Source: DATMTS01 sp035564555 (lineage in GTDB: Bacteria > Actinomycetota > Actinomycetes > Actinomycetales > Microbacteriaceae). Taken from it: 64,000 nucleotides of DNA. The DNA lies in contig DATMTS010000106.1 of NCBI GenBank assembly GCA_035564555.1, forward strand, positions 117,346 through 181,345. Direction: 5' to 3'. How positions within the stretch are numbered: the first letter of the stretch is position 1; every line of letters starts with the position of its first letter. Positions 1 to 8,594 of the stretch are shown here, one piece after another. The notes beneath the pieces are model-generated. The model was not told the DNA's origin and did not search any database. It saw only the letters and a program-made list of their open reading frames with translations. The position numbers were made by a program, and so were the translations under genes.

Positions 1-228
1 GCGCGCGGCTGTCAGCAATGCCGGGTTCGAATGGCCGAAGTTGACCGCCGAGTACGCGGCCAGACAGTCCAGATAGCGGCGGCCCTCGACATCCGTGACC
101 CAGGCGCCCTCCCCGAACGAGATGACGACCGGCAGCGGACTGTAGTTGTGCGCCGCGTGCTCGTCTTCTTCGCTCAGGAACCGGGACGCCGTGGGCGACA
201 CGGCTGCGACCGTCTCGGATGCGTTCAT
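1..228 (-). CDS. rocD: Ornithine aminotransferase, N-terminal part
   Basis: Only the first 76 codons are in the window; the rest lies beyond the left edge. The translation begins MNASETVAAVSPTASRFL and runs through NYSPLPVVISFGEGAWVTD and YLDCLAAYSAVNFGH, the usual N-terminus of class III PLP-dependent ornithine-delta-aminotransferase. The enzyme converts ornithine and 2-oxoglutarate to glutamate semialdehyde (P5C) and glutamate in the cytosol. Its ATG overlaps the stop codon of ddaH by four bases (ATGA), so the two are translated together. The product, P5C, can be oxidised by the PutA encoded at 3927-7826. The PLP lysine is outside the window, so the call rests on N-terminal similarity and context. 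Confidence 0.85.
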   Translation of the reverse strand, partial: MNASETVAAVSPTASRFLSEEDEHAAHNYSPLPVVISFGEGAWVTDVEGRRYLDCLAAYSAVNFGHSNPALLTAAR

Positions 229-1085
229 CTGCGCAATTCCAGGGTGCAACACTTGACGCCGCCCCCGCCCAGCAGCAACTCGGAGAGGTCGACGCCGATC
301 GGGTTGTAGCCGCGTTCGCGCAGTTGCCGTTCGAAGTCTTTGGCGCGGCTGGAGATCACGACGTTCTTTCCATCGCTGATCGAGTTCAGGCCGAGCACCG
401 TCGCGTCTTCGTCGCCGACCAGGATGGCGTTCGGAAAACGCTCCTCGAGGGTGCGTCGGCTGGCCTCGTCGAAGGCGCCGGGCAGGTAGGCGATGTTGGC
501 ACCGGCGGCGCCGGTCACCGGGTCGAGAACGGAGATGGCCGTGTCGAGGTGGTAGAACCGCGGATCGACGAGCGTCAGGCTGACGACCTCGCGGTCGAAG
601 ACCCGCGCGACCTCGGCGTGACTCTCGGTCGACGTGCGGAATCCGGTGCCCGCGAGCACCGTGTCGCCCGCGAGCATCAGGTCGCCCTCGCCCTCGTTGA
701 TGAACTCCGGCTCGGCGACCGTGAATCCGTTGTCGGCGAACCAGCGCATGAAGGCCGGCCCCTCGGGCTGGCGCTCGGGGTAGGTGAAACGCGCGCCGTA
801 GGCGAGGTCGTCGATGATGAAACCGCCATTGGCGGTGTACACCATGTCAGGAAGACCGTCGATCGGGTCGATCAACTCGATCTCGTGGCCGAGTGACACG
901 TAGGTGTCGTAGAGCGTCTGCCACTGCCGAACGGCGAGCGAGGTGTCTGTCGGGTTCTGCGGATGCATCCACGGATTGATGCGGTAACTCACGGTGAAGT
1001 ACTCGGGGCGGCACATCAGATAGCTGCGCTTGGTCGCGACGCGCTCGGTCGAGGCTGTGCTGGGTGCGGTCTCGAGTGCTGACAT
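225..1085 (-). CDS. ddaH: Dimethylarginine dimethylaminohydrolase (dimethylargininase)
   Basis: A 286-residue protein of the amidinotransferase/arginine deiminase superfamily. It opens the fold with MCRPEYFTVSYRINPWMHP and ends with GGGGVKCCTLELRR, which carries the catalytic cysteine close to the C-terminus as in other DDAH and arginine-deiminase proteins. Residues GEGDLMLAGDTVLAGTGFR form the conserved substrate-binding block. Known enzymes of this family hydrolyse methylated arginine to citrulline and methylamines. It is the first gene of a two-gene unit with rocD and faces the Lrp-type regulator at 1182 across a gap of about 96 bases. Arginine or a related amidine could be the true substrate; sequence alone does not decide this. 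Confidence 0.85.
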   Translation of the reverse strand: MSALETAPSTASTERVATKRSYLMCRPEYFTVSYRINPWMHPQNPTDTSLAVRQWQTLYDTYVSLGHEIELIDPIDGLPDMVYTANGGFIIDDLAYGARFTYPERQPEGPAFMRWFADNGFTVAEPEFINEGEGDLMLAGDTVLAGTGFRTSTESHAEVARVFDREVVSLTLVDPRFYHLDTAISVLDPVTGAAGANIAYLPGAFDEASRRTLEERFPNAILVGDEDATVLGLNSISDGKNVVISSRAKDFERQLRERGYNPIGVDLSELLLGGGGVKCCTLELRR

Positions 1086-1181
1086 GATTCCAGTCTGACA
1101 CGCAGGTATCCGGAGTTATCCGTCGAACTGCGCGAAATAATGCGACGCATCCAGTCGCCCACGCAACGATCCACCCCTACG

Positions 1182-1628
1182 ATGGGCGACATGGACAACC
1201 TCGACCGCAGCATCCTCGACCTGCTCAGGCAGAACTCACGTGCGGGATACGGCGACATCGGCTCGGTCGTGGGCCTGTCGGCCTCGGCGGTCAAGCGGCG
1301 CGTCGACCGGCTGGTGGGCGATGGGGTGATCCGCAGCTTCACGATTCAGGTCGACCCGCTCGTCGACGGGATGAGCACCGAGGCGTACGTGGAACTGTTC
1401 TGCCGCGGCACCGTCGCGCCCGACGAATTGTTGCGCATCCTCTCGGCCGTGCCCGAAGTGGTGGATGCCGGCACCGTCACGGGAAGCGCCGACGCGATCG
1501 TGCACATCCGTTCTCGCGACATCCCGAGCCTTGAGGCCGCCCTGGAACGCGTGCGGCTGGCGCCGAACGTCGACCACACGCGCAGCGCGATCGTGTTGTC
1601 CCGGCTGATCCACCGCACGCAGGACTGA
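1182..1628 (+). CDS. Lrp/AsnC-family transcriptional regulator
   Basis: A 148-residue protein with an N-terminal winged helix-turn-helix (LDRSILDLLRQNSRAGYGDIG, then SASAVKRRVDRLVGDGVIRSF) followed by an RAM/AsnC ligand-binding half. The frame is open from 1140, but family members begin close to MDNLDRSILDLL, so the ATG at 1182 or 1191 is preferred. No clear ribosome site precedes either, so a leaderless message is possible. It is transcribed away from ddaH-rocD. Lrp-type proteins next to arginine/ornithine genes commonly control them in response to the amino acid; that role here is inferred from position. Confidence 0.85.
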   Translation: MGDMDNLDRSILDLLRQNSRAGYGDIGSVVGLSASAVKRRVDRLVGDGVIRSFTIQVDPLVDGMSTEAYVELFCRGTVAPDELLRILSAVPEVVDAGTVTGSADAIVHIRSRDIPSLEAALERVRLAPNVDHTRSAIVLSRLIHRTQD

Positions 1629-1696
1629 GTCCGAGGGCGCGGTGGCCGCGACGATCAGCACGGGATGCGGTCGCACGTCGGATGTACCCTCGGACC

Positions 1697-2374
1697 ATGA
1701 CGTTCGTCCTGATTCCGGGTGCCGGTGGAACGGCGTGGTACTGGCATCGGGTGCAGGCCGAGCTGGCCGCACGGGGTCACGACGCCGTGGCCGTCGAGCT
1801 GCCCGCGGGTCGTGCTGACGACCTCGCTGCGTACGCCGACGCCGTCGTCGAAGCGGCCGGCGAGCCGGATGCCGTCACCCTCGTCGCGCAATCGATGGGC
1901 GGGTTCACGGCCGCCCTCGCGGCCGAGCGCCTTCCGGTCAGGGCGATCGTCTTTCTGAATGCGATGATCCCTGTTCCCGGCGAGACACCCAGCGGCTGGT
2001 GGGATGCCGTCGGGCATGCGGACGCGATGCGGACGAGCGACCTCGCCGCCGGTCGCGACCCGGCTGCCCCTTTCGATCTGGCGACCTACTTTCTGCACGA
2101 TCTGTCGGATGACCTCGCCGCTCAGCTGTCCCAGCACGGCGGGCAGGACACCGCGGCGTTGTTCGGCTCGATCTGCGATTTTGCGCGATGGCCCGATGTG
2201 CCGATGCGTGTCATGGCCGGTCGCGACGATCGCTTCTTCCCCCTCGACTTCCAGCGCGGGGTGGCGCGGGATCGCCTCGGCTCAGACGTCGATGAGGTGC
2301 CGGGCGGGCATCTCGCGGCTCTGTCGCATCCGGCGGAGGTGGCGCAGGTGATGCTCGACTTCGGATTCGAGTGA
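1697..2374 (+). CDS. Alpha/beta hydrolase
   Basis: A 225-residue single-domain alpha/beta hydrolase. Early residues TFVLIPGAGGTAWYWHRV give the oxyanion-hole strand. VAQSMGGFTAAL is the nucleophile elbow, with Ser in an A-Q-S-M-G context rather than the classical G-x-S-x-G. PGGHLAALSHP near the C-terminus supplies the catalytic His, and the MAGRDDRFFP segment the acid. This is the pattern of small esterases of the salicylate-esterase/EstC kind. The open frame starts at 1682, but the ATG at 1697 matches the family start. It stands alone between the Lrp and GntR regulators, so its substrate is unknown. Confidence 0.8.
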   Translation: MTFVLIPGAGGTAWYWHRVQAELAARGHDAVAVELPAGRADDLAAYADAVVEAAGEPDAVTLVAQSMGGFTAALAAERLPVRAIVFLNAMIPVPGETPSGWWDAVGHADAMRTSDLAAGRDPAAPFDLATYFLHDLSDDLAAQLSQHGGQDTAALFGSICDFARWPDVPMRVMAGRDDRFFPLDFQRGVARDRLGSDVDEVPGGHLAALSHPAEVAQVMLDFGFE

Positions 2375-2398
2375 GCGTCGCGCAGCGCGATCTCGAGC

Positions 2399-2773
2399 AT
2401 GATTGATCCGATGAAGCTCACAATCGATCCGGCGTCGGCGACGCCGCCGTACGAGCAGGTGCGAATACAGGTCGTCGAGGCGGTTCGCGCGGGAGACCTC
2501 GTGCCCGGCACCCGGTTACCGACGGTGCGGCGACTCGCAGGAGAGCTGGGGCTGGCCGCGAACACGGTCGCCCGCGCTTACCGGGAACTCGAGCACGACG
2601 AGGTGATCGTCACACGCGGTCGCAACGGCTCATTCGTGGCCGAGACGGGCGATACGACACACCGTCTGGCCCAGCACGCGGCGTCGGCCTATGCCGATCG
2701 TGTCGCCCAACTCGGCGTGAGCCCCGACGAGGCGCTTGCCATCGTCACGGCCGCGCTGCGCGCGCCGCGCTGA
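2399..2773 (+). CDS. GntR-family regulator, YtrA type
   Basis: A 124-residue protein with a GntR winged helix at residues 5-80: PPYEQVRIQVVEAVRAGDL, then GTRLPTVRRLAGELGLAANT and VARAYRELEHDEVIVTRGRN. The short C-terminal helical tail (about 45 residues) replaces a ligand-binding domain, which is the YtrA arrangement. YtrA proteins usually repress an adjacent ABC transporter operon. No ABC genes lie within 20 kb here, so the target is unknown. It ends 12 bases before the convergent aldo/keto reductase. Confidence 0.85.
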   Translation: MIDPMKLTIDPASATPPYEQVRIQVVEAVRAGDLVPGTRLPTVRRLAGELGLAANTVARAYRELEHDEVIVTRGRNGSFVAETGDTTHRLAQHAASAYADRVAQLGVSPDEALAIVTAALRAPR

Positions 2774-2785
2774 CGGCGCGGCGGT

Positions 2786-3616
2786 TCAGTGCCCGACGAC
2801 ATCCGAGTCCACGCCGGGGCCGGCGGTGCCGTCGAGCCGGTCGAGAGCAAGCAGCTCCTGTTCGTTCAGTTCGAAGTCGAAAACGTCGAGGTTCTGCCGG
2901 AGGCGCTCCGGATCGTGTGAGCGAGGAATCGCGACGAGCCCGTTCTGCACGTGCCAGCGCAACACCACCTGGGCGGGAGTCTTGTCGTGCACCAGGCCGA
3001 TCTGCTCCAGTTGCGGGTTGTCGAGCAGCCCGGTTCCACCACCGCCGAGCGGGCTCCACGACTCGGTCACGATTCCGCGCTCCGCGTGGAATGCGCGGTG
3101 GTCGAGCCGGGGATGCTGCGGGCTGAGCTGCACCTGATTCACCGCGGGAGCCACGGATGTCTGCGCCAGCAGCGTACGAAGGTGCGCGGGCTTGAAGTTC
3201 GAGACGCCGATGGCGCGGGCCTTGCCCGATTCGGCGAGCTTCTCGAAGGTGCGCCAGGTGTCGACGAACAGGTCGCGCTGCGGCAGCGGCCAGTGCATCA
3301 GCAGCAGATCGACGTACTCCAGCCCCAGCCGGTCGAGACAGGCATCCAGCCCCGCGATCGCCCGGTTGTCGCCCTGATACGGTCCGTCGAGTTTCGTGGT
3401 GACGAACAGCTCGCCGCGCGGCACGCCGCTGGCCCGGATGCCCCGACCCACCCCGACCTCGTTGTCGTACTTGGCGGCGGTGTCGATGTGGCGATAACCG
3501 AGTTCGACGGCCGTGACGATGACCGGTTCGATCTGTTCGTCGTTCAGCGACGCGGTGCCGAGTCCGAGCTGCGGGATGCCGGTTCCATTGTTGAGCGCGA
3601 TGCTGGGGACGGTCAT
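2786..3616 (-). CDS. Aldo/keto reductase
   Basis: A 276-residue TIM-barrel NADPH-dependent aldo/keto reductase of the 2,5-diketo-gluconate reductase group. The catalytic tetrad is visible: Asp and Tyr in DTAAKYDNEVGVG, Lys in FVTTKLDGP, His in DLLLMHWPLPQ. The IGVSNF block and the C-terminal AIPRSHDPERLRQNLDVFDF cofactor segment are present. It reduces small carbonyl compounds or sugars in the cytosol; the physiological substrate cannot be told from sequence. It lies downstream of putA in the same direction but 310 bases away, across repeats. Confidence 0.9.
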   Translation of the reverse strand: MTVPSIALNNGTGIPQLGLGTASLNDEQIEPVIVTAVELGYRHIDTAAKYDNEVGVGRGIRASGVPRGELFVTTKLDGPYQGDNRAIAGLDACLDRLGLEYVDLLLMHWPLPQRDLFVDTWRTFEKLAESGKARAIGVSNFKPAHLRTLLAQTSVAPAVNQVQLSPQHPRLDHRAFHAERGIVTESWSPLGGGGTGLLDNPQLEQIGLVHDKTPAQVVLRWHVQNGLVAIPRSHDPERLRQNLDVFDFELNEQELLALDRLDGTAGPGVDSDVVGH

Positions 3617-3708
3617 CGTCCCAGGCTACGCCGCCGCCCCAGCGCGGTCACTGCGCGCACCCGCACGCGCGTACGGCGGACGCCAGTGGGCGTGCTCCAC
3701 CGCAACGG

Positions 3709-3755
3709 CATGCGCCATGCCCCATGCCCCATGCCCCATGCGCCATGCCCCAGTC
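3709..3755. repeat. Heptamer tandem repeat (CCATGCC-like)
   Basis: Consecutive 7-base units reading GCCATGC or CCCATGC repeat about six times. The array lies in the 310-base stretch 3617-3926 between the aldo/keto reductase and putA. No gene could be supported in that stretch. Confidence 0.8.
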
Positions 3756-3777
3756 AACTCGCTCCACCGACACGCCA

Positions 3778-3836
3778 TGCGCCAGTTCTCACGCTGTGCG
3801 CCAGAACTTGCGGCGCGTGGCGTGAGAACTGGCGCA
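3778..3836. repeat. Fold-back inverted repeat, 17-bp perfect arms
   Basis: The left arm 3778-3794 (TGCGCCAGTTCTCACGC) is matched exactly by its reverse complement at 3820-3836. The 25-base interior contains a partial extra copy of the arm (GCGCCAGAAC). The hairpin lies about 90 bases downstream of the putA stop on the transcribed strand. It could act as a terminator or be a REP-like element; no T-run follows it. Confidence 0.75.
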
Positions 3837-3882
3837 CAGGGAGCCGCCGCGGCCTCGCATGCGACCGCGCCCAGTCGTGCAG

Positions 3883-3926
3883 GCGCGCAGGCGCCCAGGC
3901 GCGCAGGCGCGCAGCGCGCAGCGCGT
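3883..3926. repeat. GC-rich tandem repeat (CAGGCGCG units)
   Basis: Short units of the form CAGGCGCG, CAGGCGCC and CAGCGCG repeat up to the putA stop codon. It is a low-complexity tract with no coding support. Confidence 0.6.
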
Positions 3927-6900
3927 TCAGATGACCTCGTCGGTCAACGTCGTCGGATTGCCGAATCGGTGATTCGTGATCGAGATGGCTTGTTCGTGCA
4001 CGAACGGGAGCAGCTCGACGCGTCCCGAGGGCGTGACGTCTCCCGCGTACACCGCGACGTCGGGGGTGCCGCCGAGCGCACCGGCCAGGGCCATGGGGTC
4101 GCCGCCGATCAGCCGGATGCGATGCGTCGGCTCGACGACGGCGTCGCCCCGCGCTACGGCGATGTCGCGCCCGGCCACCGCGCCGTCGGGCACCGCGACA
4201 TCGCCCCCGCCCACGTCGCCGCCAGCGACCGCCGCGCCGCGGGCAGCGACGCGGGACAGCCAGGCGGCATCCGTCTCGACCGCCACCGGAACCTCCCGCG
4301 CCTGCAATTGCTTCGCGAGCGCGGGGGGCAACGCGCCCGGGGTGCTGACGTCGAACCGGCCGCCCACTGCTGCGGCCGCGGCGAGCACGCGCAGCAACTC
4401 ATGCAGCGTCGAGTCCTCGGCCGCCCGGATGCTCACCGGCACGGCGCGATAGCGGAACAGGTTGCGCTCCACACCGAGCTCCGAGACGTCGCGCACGGTC
4501 CCGAACTCGTGGGCGACCGCGATGGCGTCACTCAGCGCCGAGCGTCGCACCAGATCGAATTCCTCGTAGGTCATCGCCGACTGGCCCGACTCGATCAGCG
4601 CCTTCACGTCCGGATCGAGGCCGCGTAGATGCAGGCTGGCGCTCTGCGGGCCGGGGTCGGCCTGCCAGGAGCCGAGCCCGAACAGGTAGTTGGGACCGCC
4701 CGCCTTCGTCCCCGCGCCGACGGCAGACCTCTTCCAGCCGCCGAACGGCTGGCGCCGCACGATGGCACCCGTGATGCCGCGGTTCACGTACAGGTTGCCC
4801 GCCTCGACGGTGTCGATCCAGTGGGCGATCTCGTCGGAGTCGAGAGAATGCAGGCCGGCCGTCAGCCCGTAGTCGACCGCGTTCTGATACCGGATCGCCT
4901 CTTCGAGGGTGCGGGCGCGCATGATCCCGAGCACCGGTCCGAAGAACTCCGTGAGATGGAAGTACGACCCCGGCTGCACCCCGGTGCGGATTCCCGGAGA
5001 CCAGAGCCGGCCCGTGTCATCCAGTGGTCGCGGCTCCACGAGCCATTCCTCCTCACCGCCCAGCGCGGTGAGGGCGTGCAGCAGCTTGCCGCTCGCCGGC
5101 TCGATCAACGGCCCGACGACCCCCTCCGGGTCATTCGGGTAGCCGACGCGCATGCTCGTCGCAGCATCCACGAGCTGGTTGCGGAACCGCTGCGACGTGC
5201 CGACCGACCCGACCAGGATCGCGAGGCTGGCCGCCGAGCACTTCTGGCCGGCGTTGCCGAACGCACTCTTCACGATGTCGGCGACGGCGAGGTCGTAGTC
5301 GGCGTTCGGCGTGACGATGATCGCATTCTTGCCGCTCGTCTCGGCGAGCAGCGGCAAGTCGGGCCGCCAACTCTTGAACAGCTTCGCCGTCTCATACGCG
5401 CCGGTCAGGATGACACGTTCGACGCGAGGATCGGCGATCAGCCGCTGCCCGAGTTGCCCCTCCTCCACGTCGACGAGCGCGAGGAGTTCGCGGGCGATGC
5501 CCGCCTCCCACAGAGCTTCGACCATGATCGCCGCCGAACGCTTCGCCTGCGGGGCGGGTTTGATGATCACACCGCTGCCGGCCGCGAGCGGGCCCAGCAC
5601 CGAGCCCGCCGGGATGGAGACCGGGAAGTTCCACGGCGGCGCGACGACCGTGAGCTTCGACGGCACGAATCGCGCACCCTGCACGGTGTCGAGCTCACGT
5701 GCTCGCGCCGCGTAATAATGGGCGAAGTCGACTGCCTCGCTCACTTCGACATCGGCCTCCGCTATGGTCTTGCCGGTCTCGGATGCCATCACCTCGATGA
5801 GCCGGTCGCGGTTGGCGGAGAGGGCCAGGCCGGCGCGGTCGAGCGTGGCGGCGCGCGCCTCGCCGCTCAATGCGCCCCACTGCTCACCCGTGGATCGCAC
5901 GGTCGCGATCACCTGCTCCAGCACGGAAGGGTCGTCGATGCGGCATGCCTCGACCGTCTCGGTGCCGAGATCGGATGCCGCGATCTTCGCCAGGATGCGC
6001 CGGCCCCACGCCCGGTTCGCGGGTAGAGCCGGATCGGTGTCGGGTTCGTTGCGGAACGTCGCATCAAGGGAAGGCGGTTGGTCGGGTTGCGGGGCGAGGG
6101 AGGAGTCGTGCGTGGCGAGACCACGGACCGGAGTCTCGAGGGCGGCTTGCGCGGCCTCGAGACGCTCGCCCGCGCTCGCTACTGCACCAGCGGATGGGTC
6201 GGGCGGCCCGCCGACGGACCCGCGACTCAGGCCGAGAACCGCGTTGGTGAGTCCCGCTTCGGCCGCCGCGGCGGACGGATCCACCGGCGCGACGCGTGGA
6301 CGGAACAGCGTGGTCGCGTCGGCATCCTGCCACTCACGCGAGCGGTCCTGCCGCCTGTTCGGCAGTGGCGCGAGCCCACGTGGGCCCTCGTCGGCCCCGA
6401 GCTCCGCGACCGACGCGAGGAAGCGCTGCTTCTCGCGCTCGAACATCCGCGGGTCGTCGGTGAGCTCGAACACCGCCGACATGAAGTTCTCTTGGCTGGC
6501 GTTCTCTTCCAGCCGCCGGATCAGATACGAGATGGCGACGTCGAACTCGCGCGGGTGCACGACCGGCGTGTACAGCAGCAGCCGGCCCACCGTCGCCTCG
6601 ACCGCGGCGGCCTGGGCCGTCGCCATGCCGAGCAGCATCTCGAAGTCGATGCGGTCTTCGACACCGCGGCTCTTGGCGAGCAGCCAGGCGTATGCGACGT
6701 CGAAGAGATTGTGGCCGGCGACGCCGACCTTCACGGCGTGCGTGTGCTCCGGCGTGAACGCCCAGTCGAGAACGCGCTTGTAGTTCGCATCGGTCGACTG
6801 CTTGCTGCCGTACGTCGCCAGCGGCCAGCCGTGGATCGTGGCATCCACCCGCTCCATCGCGAGGTTCGCGCCCTTCACCACGCGGACCTTGATCGGTGCA

Positions 6901-7826
6901 CCGCCGCCGGCCCGGCGCTGCTGCGCCCACTCGGTGAGCCCCTGCAGCGCGTCGAGCGCGTCGGGCAGGTAGGCCTGCAGCACGATTCCGGCCTCGAGGT
7001 GCTGCAACTGCGGCTGACTGAGGATGCGCGTGAACACCGCGATCGTCAGGTCGAGGTCGCGGTACTCCTCCATGTCGAGGTTGATGAACTTCGCGTCGCG
7101 CGCGGCGAGCTCGTAGAGCGGTGTGAGCCGCTCGGCCACTCGCTCGACCGTCTCGTCGAACGCCCACATCGAGAGCTGGCTCGCGATCGAGGAGACCTTG
7201 ATCGACACGTAGTCGACGTCTTCGCGCGCGAGCAGGTCACGGGTGCCCTGCAGCCTGTGCGCCGCCTCCTTCTCGCCGAGCACCGCCTCGCCGAGCAGGT
7301 TCAGGTTGAGCCGCGGGCCGGATGCCGCGTCGTCCAGCGAGTCTTTGGCCCCCGGAATTCCGGTTCGCAGGTGCTCCAGCGCCGGGCCGAGCTTCTCGGG
7401 GGTGGCATCCACCACAAGGTGACCGACCATCCGGCGCAGCACCCGCCGGGCGATCAGGATCACCACCCATGGCAGCACGGGACCGAACACACCACCCAGC
7501 CGGATCGCGGATCTCATGTACCAGGGCAGAAAGGCCGGCACATTCCTGGCGATGCGTTGCAGGTTGTAGCCTGCGACGAACAGGTCTTGCGGGCGCGCGA
7601 CACCGTCGACGAATCCGACCGCGAAGTCGAGCCCGTCGGGGTCGCGCAGCACGGCGGCGAGCCGTTCAGCGGCCGGATCCGGTTGGGCATGTGTCGTCGA
7701 ACTCTCGGCGAGCCAATGCCGCACGAGATCGACCGCGTCGTGCGCCAGCTGGTCCTTCGGGAGATCGAACGGTGTCGACGGGGCCGGCACGCCGTCGCGG
7801 GAGGCGTCAGATTTCGACATGGTCAT
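3927..7826 (-). CDS. putA: Bifunctional proline dehydrogenase / P5C dehydrogenase
   Basis: A 1299-residue fusion. The N-terminal half is the FAD-linked PRODH barrel: FINLDMEEYRDLDLTIAVF, then GIVLQAYLPDA, then VKVRVVKGANL-type and LIRRLEENASQENF segments, which carry the substrate arginines. The C-terminal half is an NAD-linked aldehyde dehydrogenase, with catalytic Cys at about residue 863 in NAGQKCSAAS and VVAPPWNFPVSIPAG before it. It oxidises proline to P5C and then to glutamate. The frame is open for another 1380 bases upstream, but ATG at 7826 has GGAGG nine bases before it and starts MTMSKSDASRDG. There is no N-terminal DNA-binding domain, so it is not the autoregulating PutA type. It complements rocD at the left edge, which also makes P5C. 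Confidence 0.93.
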   Translation of the reverse strand: MTMSKSDASRDGVPAPSTPFDLPKDQLAHDAVDLVRHWLAESSTTHAQPDPAAERLAAVLRDPDGLDFAVGFVDGVARPQDLFVAGYNLQRIARNVPAFLPWYMRSAIRLGGVFGPVLPWVVILIARRVLRRMVGHLVVDATPEKLGPALEHLRTGIPGAKDSLDDAASGPRLNLNLLGEAVLGEKEAAHRLQGTRDLLAREDVDYVSIKVSSIASQLSMWAFDETVERVAERLTPLYELAARDAKFINLDMEEYRDLDLTIAVFTRILSQPQLQHLEAGIVLQAYLPDALDALQGLTEWAQQRRAGGGAPIKVRVVKGANLAMERVDATIHGWPLATYGSKQSTDANYKRVLDWAFTPEHTHAVKVGVAGHNLFDVAYAWLLAKSRGVEDRIDFEMLLGMATAQAAAVEATVGRLLLYTPVVHPREFDVAISYLIRRLEENASQENFMSAVFELTDDPRMFEREKQRFLASVAELGADEGPRGLAPLPNRRQDRSREWQDADATTLFRPRVAPVDPSAAAAEAGLTNAVLGLSRGSVGGPPDPSAGAVASAGERLEAAQAALETPVRGLATHDSSLAPQPDQPPSLDATFRNEPDTDPALPANRAWGRRILAKIAASDLGTETVEACRIDDPSVLEQVIATVRSTGEQWGALSGEARAATLDRAGLALSANRDRLIEVMASETGKTIAEADVEVSEAVDFAHYYAARARELDTVQGARFVPSKLTVVAPPWNFPVSIPAGSVLGPLAAGSGVIIKPAPQAKRSAAIMVEALWEAGIARELLALVDVEEGQLGQRLIADPRVERVILTGAYETAKLFKSWRPDLPLLAETSGKNAIIVTPNADYDLAVADIVKSAFGNAGQKCSAASLAILVGSVGTSQRFRNQLVDAATSMRVGYPNDPEGVVGPLIEPASGKLLHALTALGGEEEWLVEPRPLDDTGRLWSPGIRTGVQPGSYFHLTEFFGPVLGIMRARTLEEAIRYQNAVDYGLTAGLHSLDSDEIAHWIDTVEAGNLYVNRGITGAIVRRQPFGGWKRSAVGAGTKAGGPNYLFGLGSWQADPGPQSASLHLRGLDPDVKALIESGQSAMTYEEFDLVRRSALSDAIAVAHEFGTVRDVSELGVERNLFRYRAVPVSIRAAEDSTLHELLRVLAAAAAVGGRFDVSTPGALPPALAKQLQAREVPVAVETDAAWLSRVAARGAAVAGGDVGGGDVAVPDGAVAGRDIAVARGDAVVEPTHRIRLIGGDPMALAGALGGTPDVAVYAGDVTPSGRVELLPFVHEQAISITNHRFGNPTTLTDEVI

Positions 7827-7867
7827 GAGGGTAGTCCTCCGGGTTCTGCGCAGGCCGGAAGCGCCGG

Positions 7868-8470
7868 CTACGCGGGTTTGCGCCAGAGAAGCGAGTACCG
7901 CCAGTAGAGGCGACGGCGGTATCGCACACCGGGCAGGATGCGACGAGCCGCGGCACGCACCTCGCCGTACGACTCGCGCGGCTCGATGGTCGGAGCACCG
8001 TGCCGGTACTCCCCGCGAAGAGCGCGCGCGATGCCGTTCGCCGGCACTCCGATGCTGGAGACGATCCGGTCCCACACCGTCGCGTCCCGCGCCAGGCCGA
8101 CGATCACCAGCACGCCGCCCGGCGCCGTGAGATCCCGCATCCGCTGCAGCGCCGCATCCAGGGGCAGGTGATGCAGGGCGGCGAAGCACGTGACGACGTC
8201 GAAAGGCTCGCCCGGCAGCCGGGGCTGCAGCGCGTCGCCACGGATCAACGTGACCGCGGCCGCGGCATCCACCGACGCTTCCCGCGCGCGCAGCACGACG
8301 TCGACATCGGCGTCGACACCGACGACGCGGTCGAGTCGACTTGCCAGGGCCAGCACGAGGTCGCCGTCGCCGAAGCCGATGTCGAGCCCGGTGCGCGCTC
8401 CCTCGGGAATCGCCGCGAGCGCCAGCCGGTGATAGTGGCTGTTGTGGTTCCAACGCTGGGCCTGCGGCAT
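7868..8470 (-). CDS. Class I SAM-dependent methyltransferase
   Basis: A 200-residue protein with the Rossmann SAM-binding motifs: TGLDIGFGDGDLVLAL (motif I), VVGVDADVDVV (motif II acid), FDVVTCFAALHHLPLDAAL (motif IV) and LTAPGGVLVIVGLAR. The C-terminus ends VRYRRRLYWRYSLLWRKP, a basic tail typical of Methyltransf_11/25 small-molecule enzymes. ATG at 8470 begins MPQAQRWNHNSHYH; the upstream open frame has no support. It is 41 bases from putA in the same direction and may share its transcript. The substrate is unknown. Confidence 0.85.
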   Translation of the reverse strand: MPQAQRWNHNSHYHRLALAAIPEGARTGLDIGFGDGDLVLALASRLDRVVGVDADVDVVLRAREASVDAAAAVTLIRGDALQPRLPGEPFDVVTCFAALHHLPLDAALQRMRDLTAPGGVLVIVGLARDATVWDRIVSSIGVPANGIARALRGEYRHGAPTIEPRESYGEVRAAARRILPGVRYRRRLYWRYSLLWRKPA

Positions 8471-8594
8471 GACTCGATCGTATGGCGTGGATGCCGTGAT
8501 TCCCTGCCTTGCACCGGCGGTGGGCCGGGGGCGACTGAGTACTGTTATAGGGGCGCCGGCCGAACGTGACGGGCTCGACGCCGGGAGGGGGCGC

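Noticed and set aside
3709..3755. Possible CRISPR array
   Set aside because: Units are only seven bases with no spacers and no cas genes nearby.
6078..7907. A 609-codon frame antisense to putA
   Set aside because: Composition is that of a GC-rich shadow frame, and no start signal or family match is visible.
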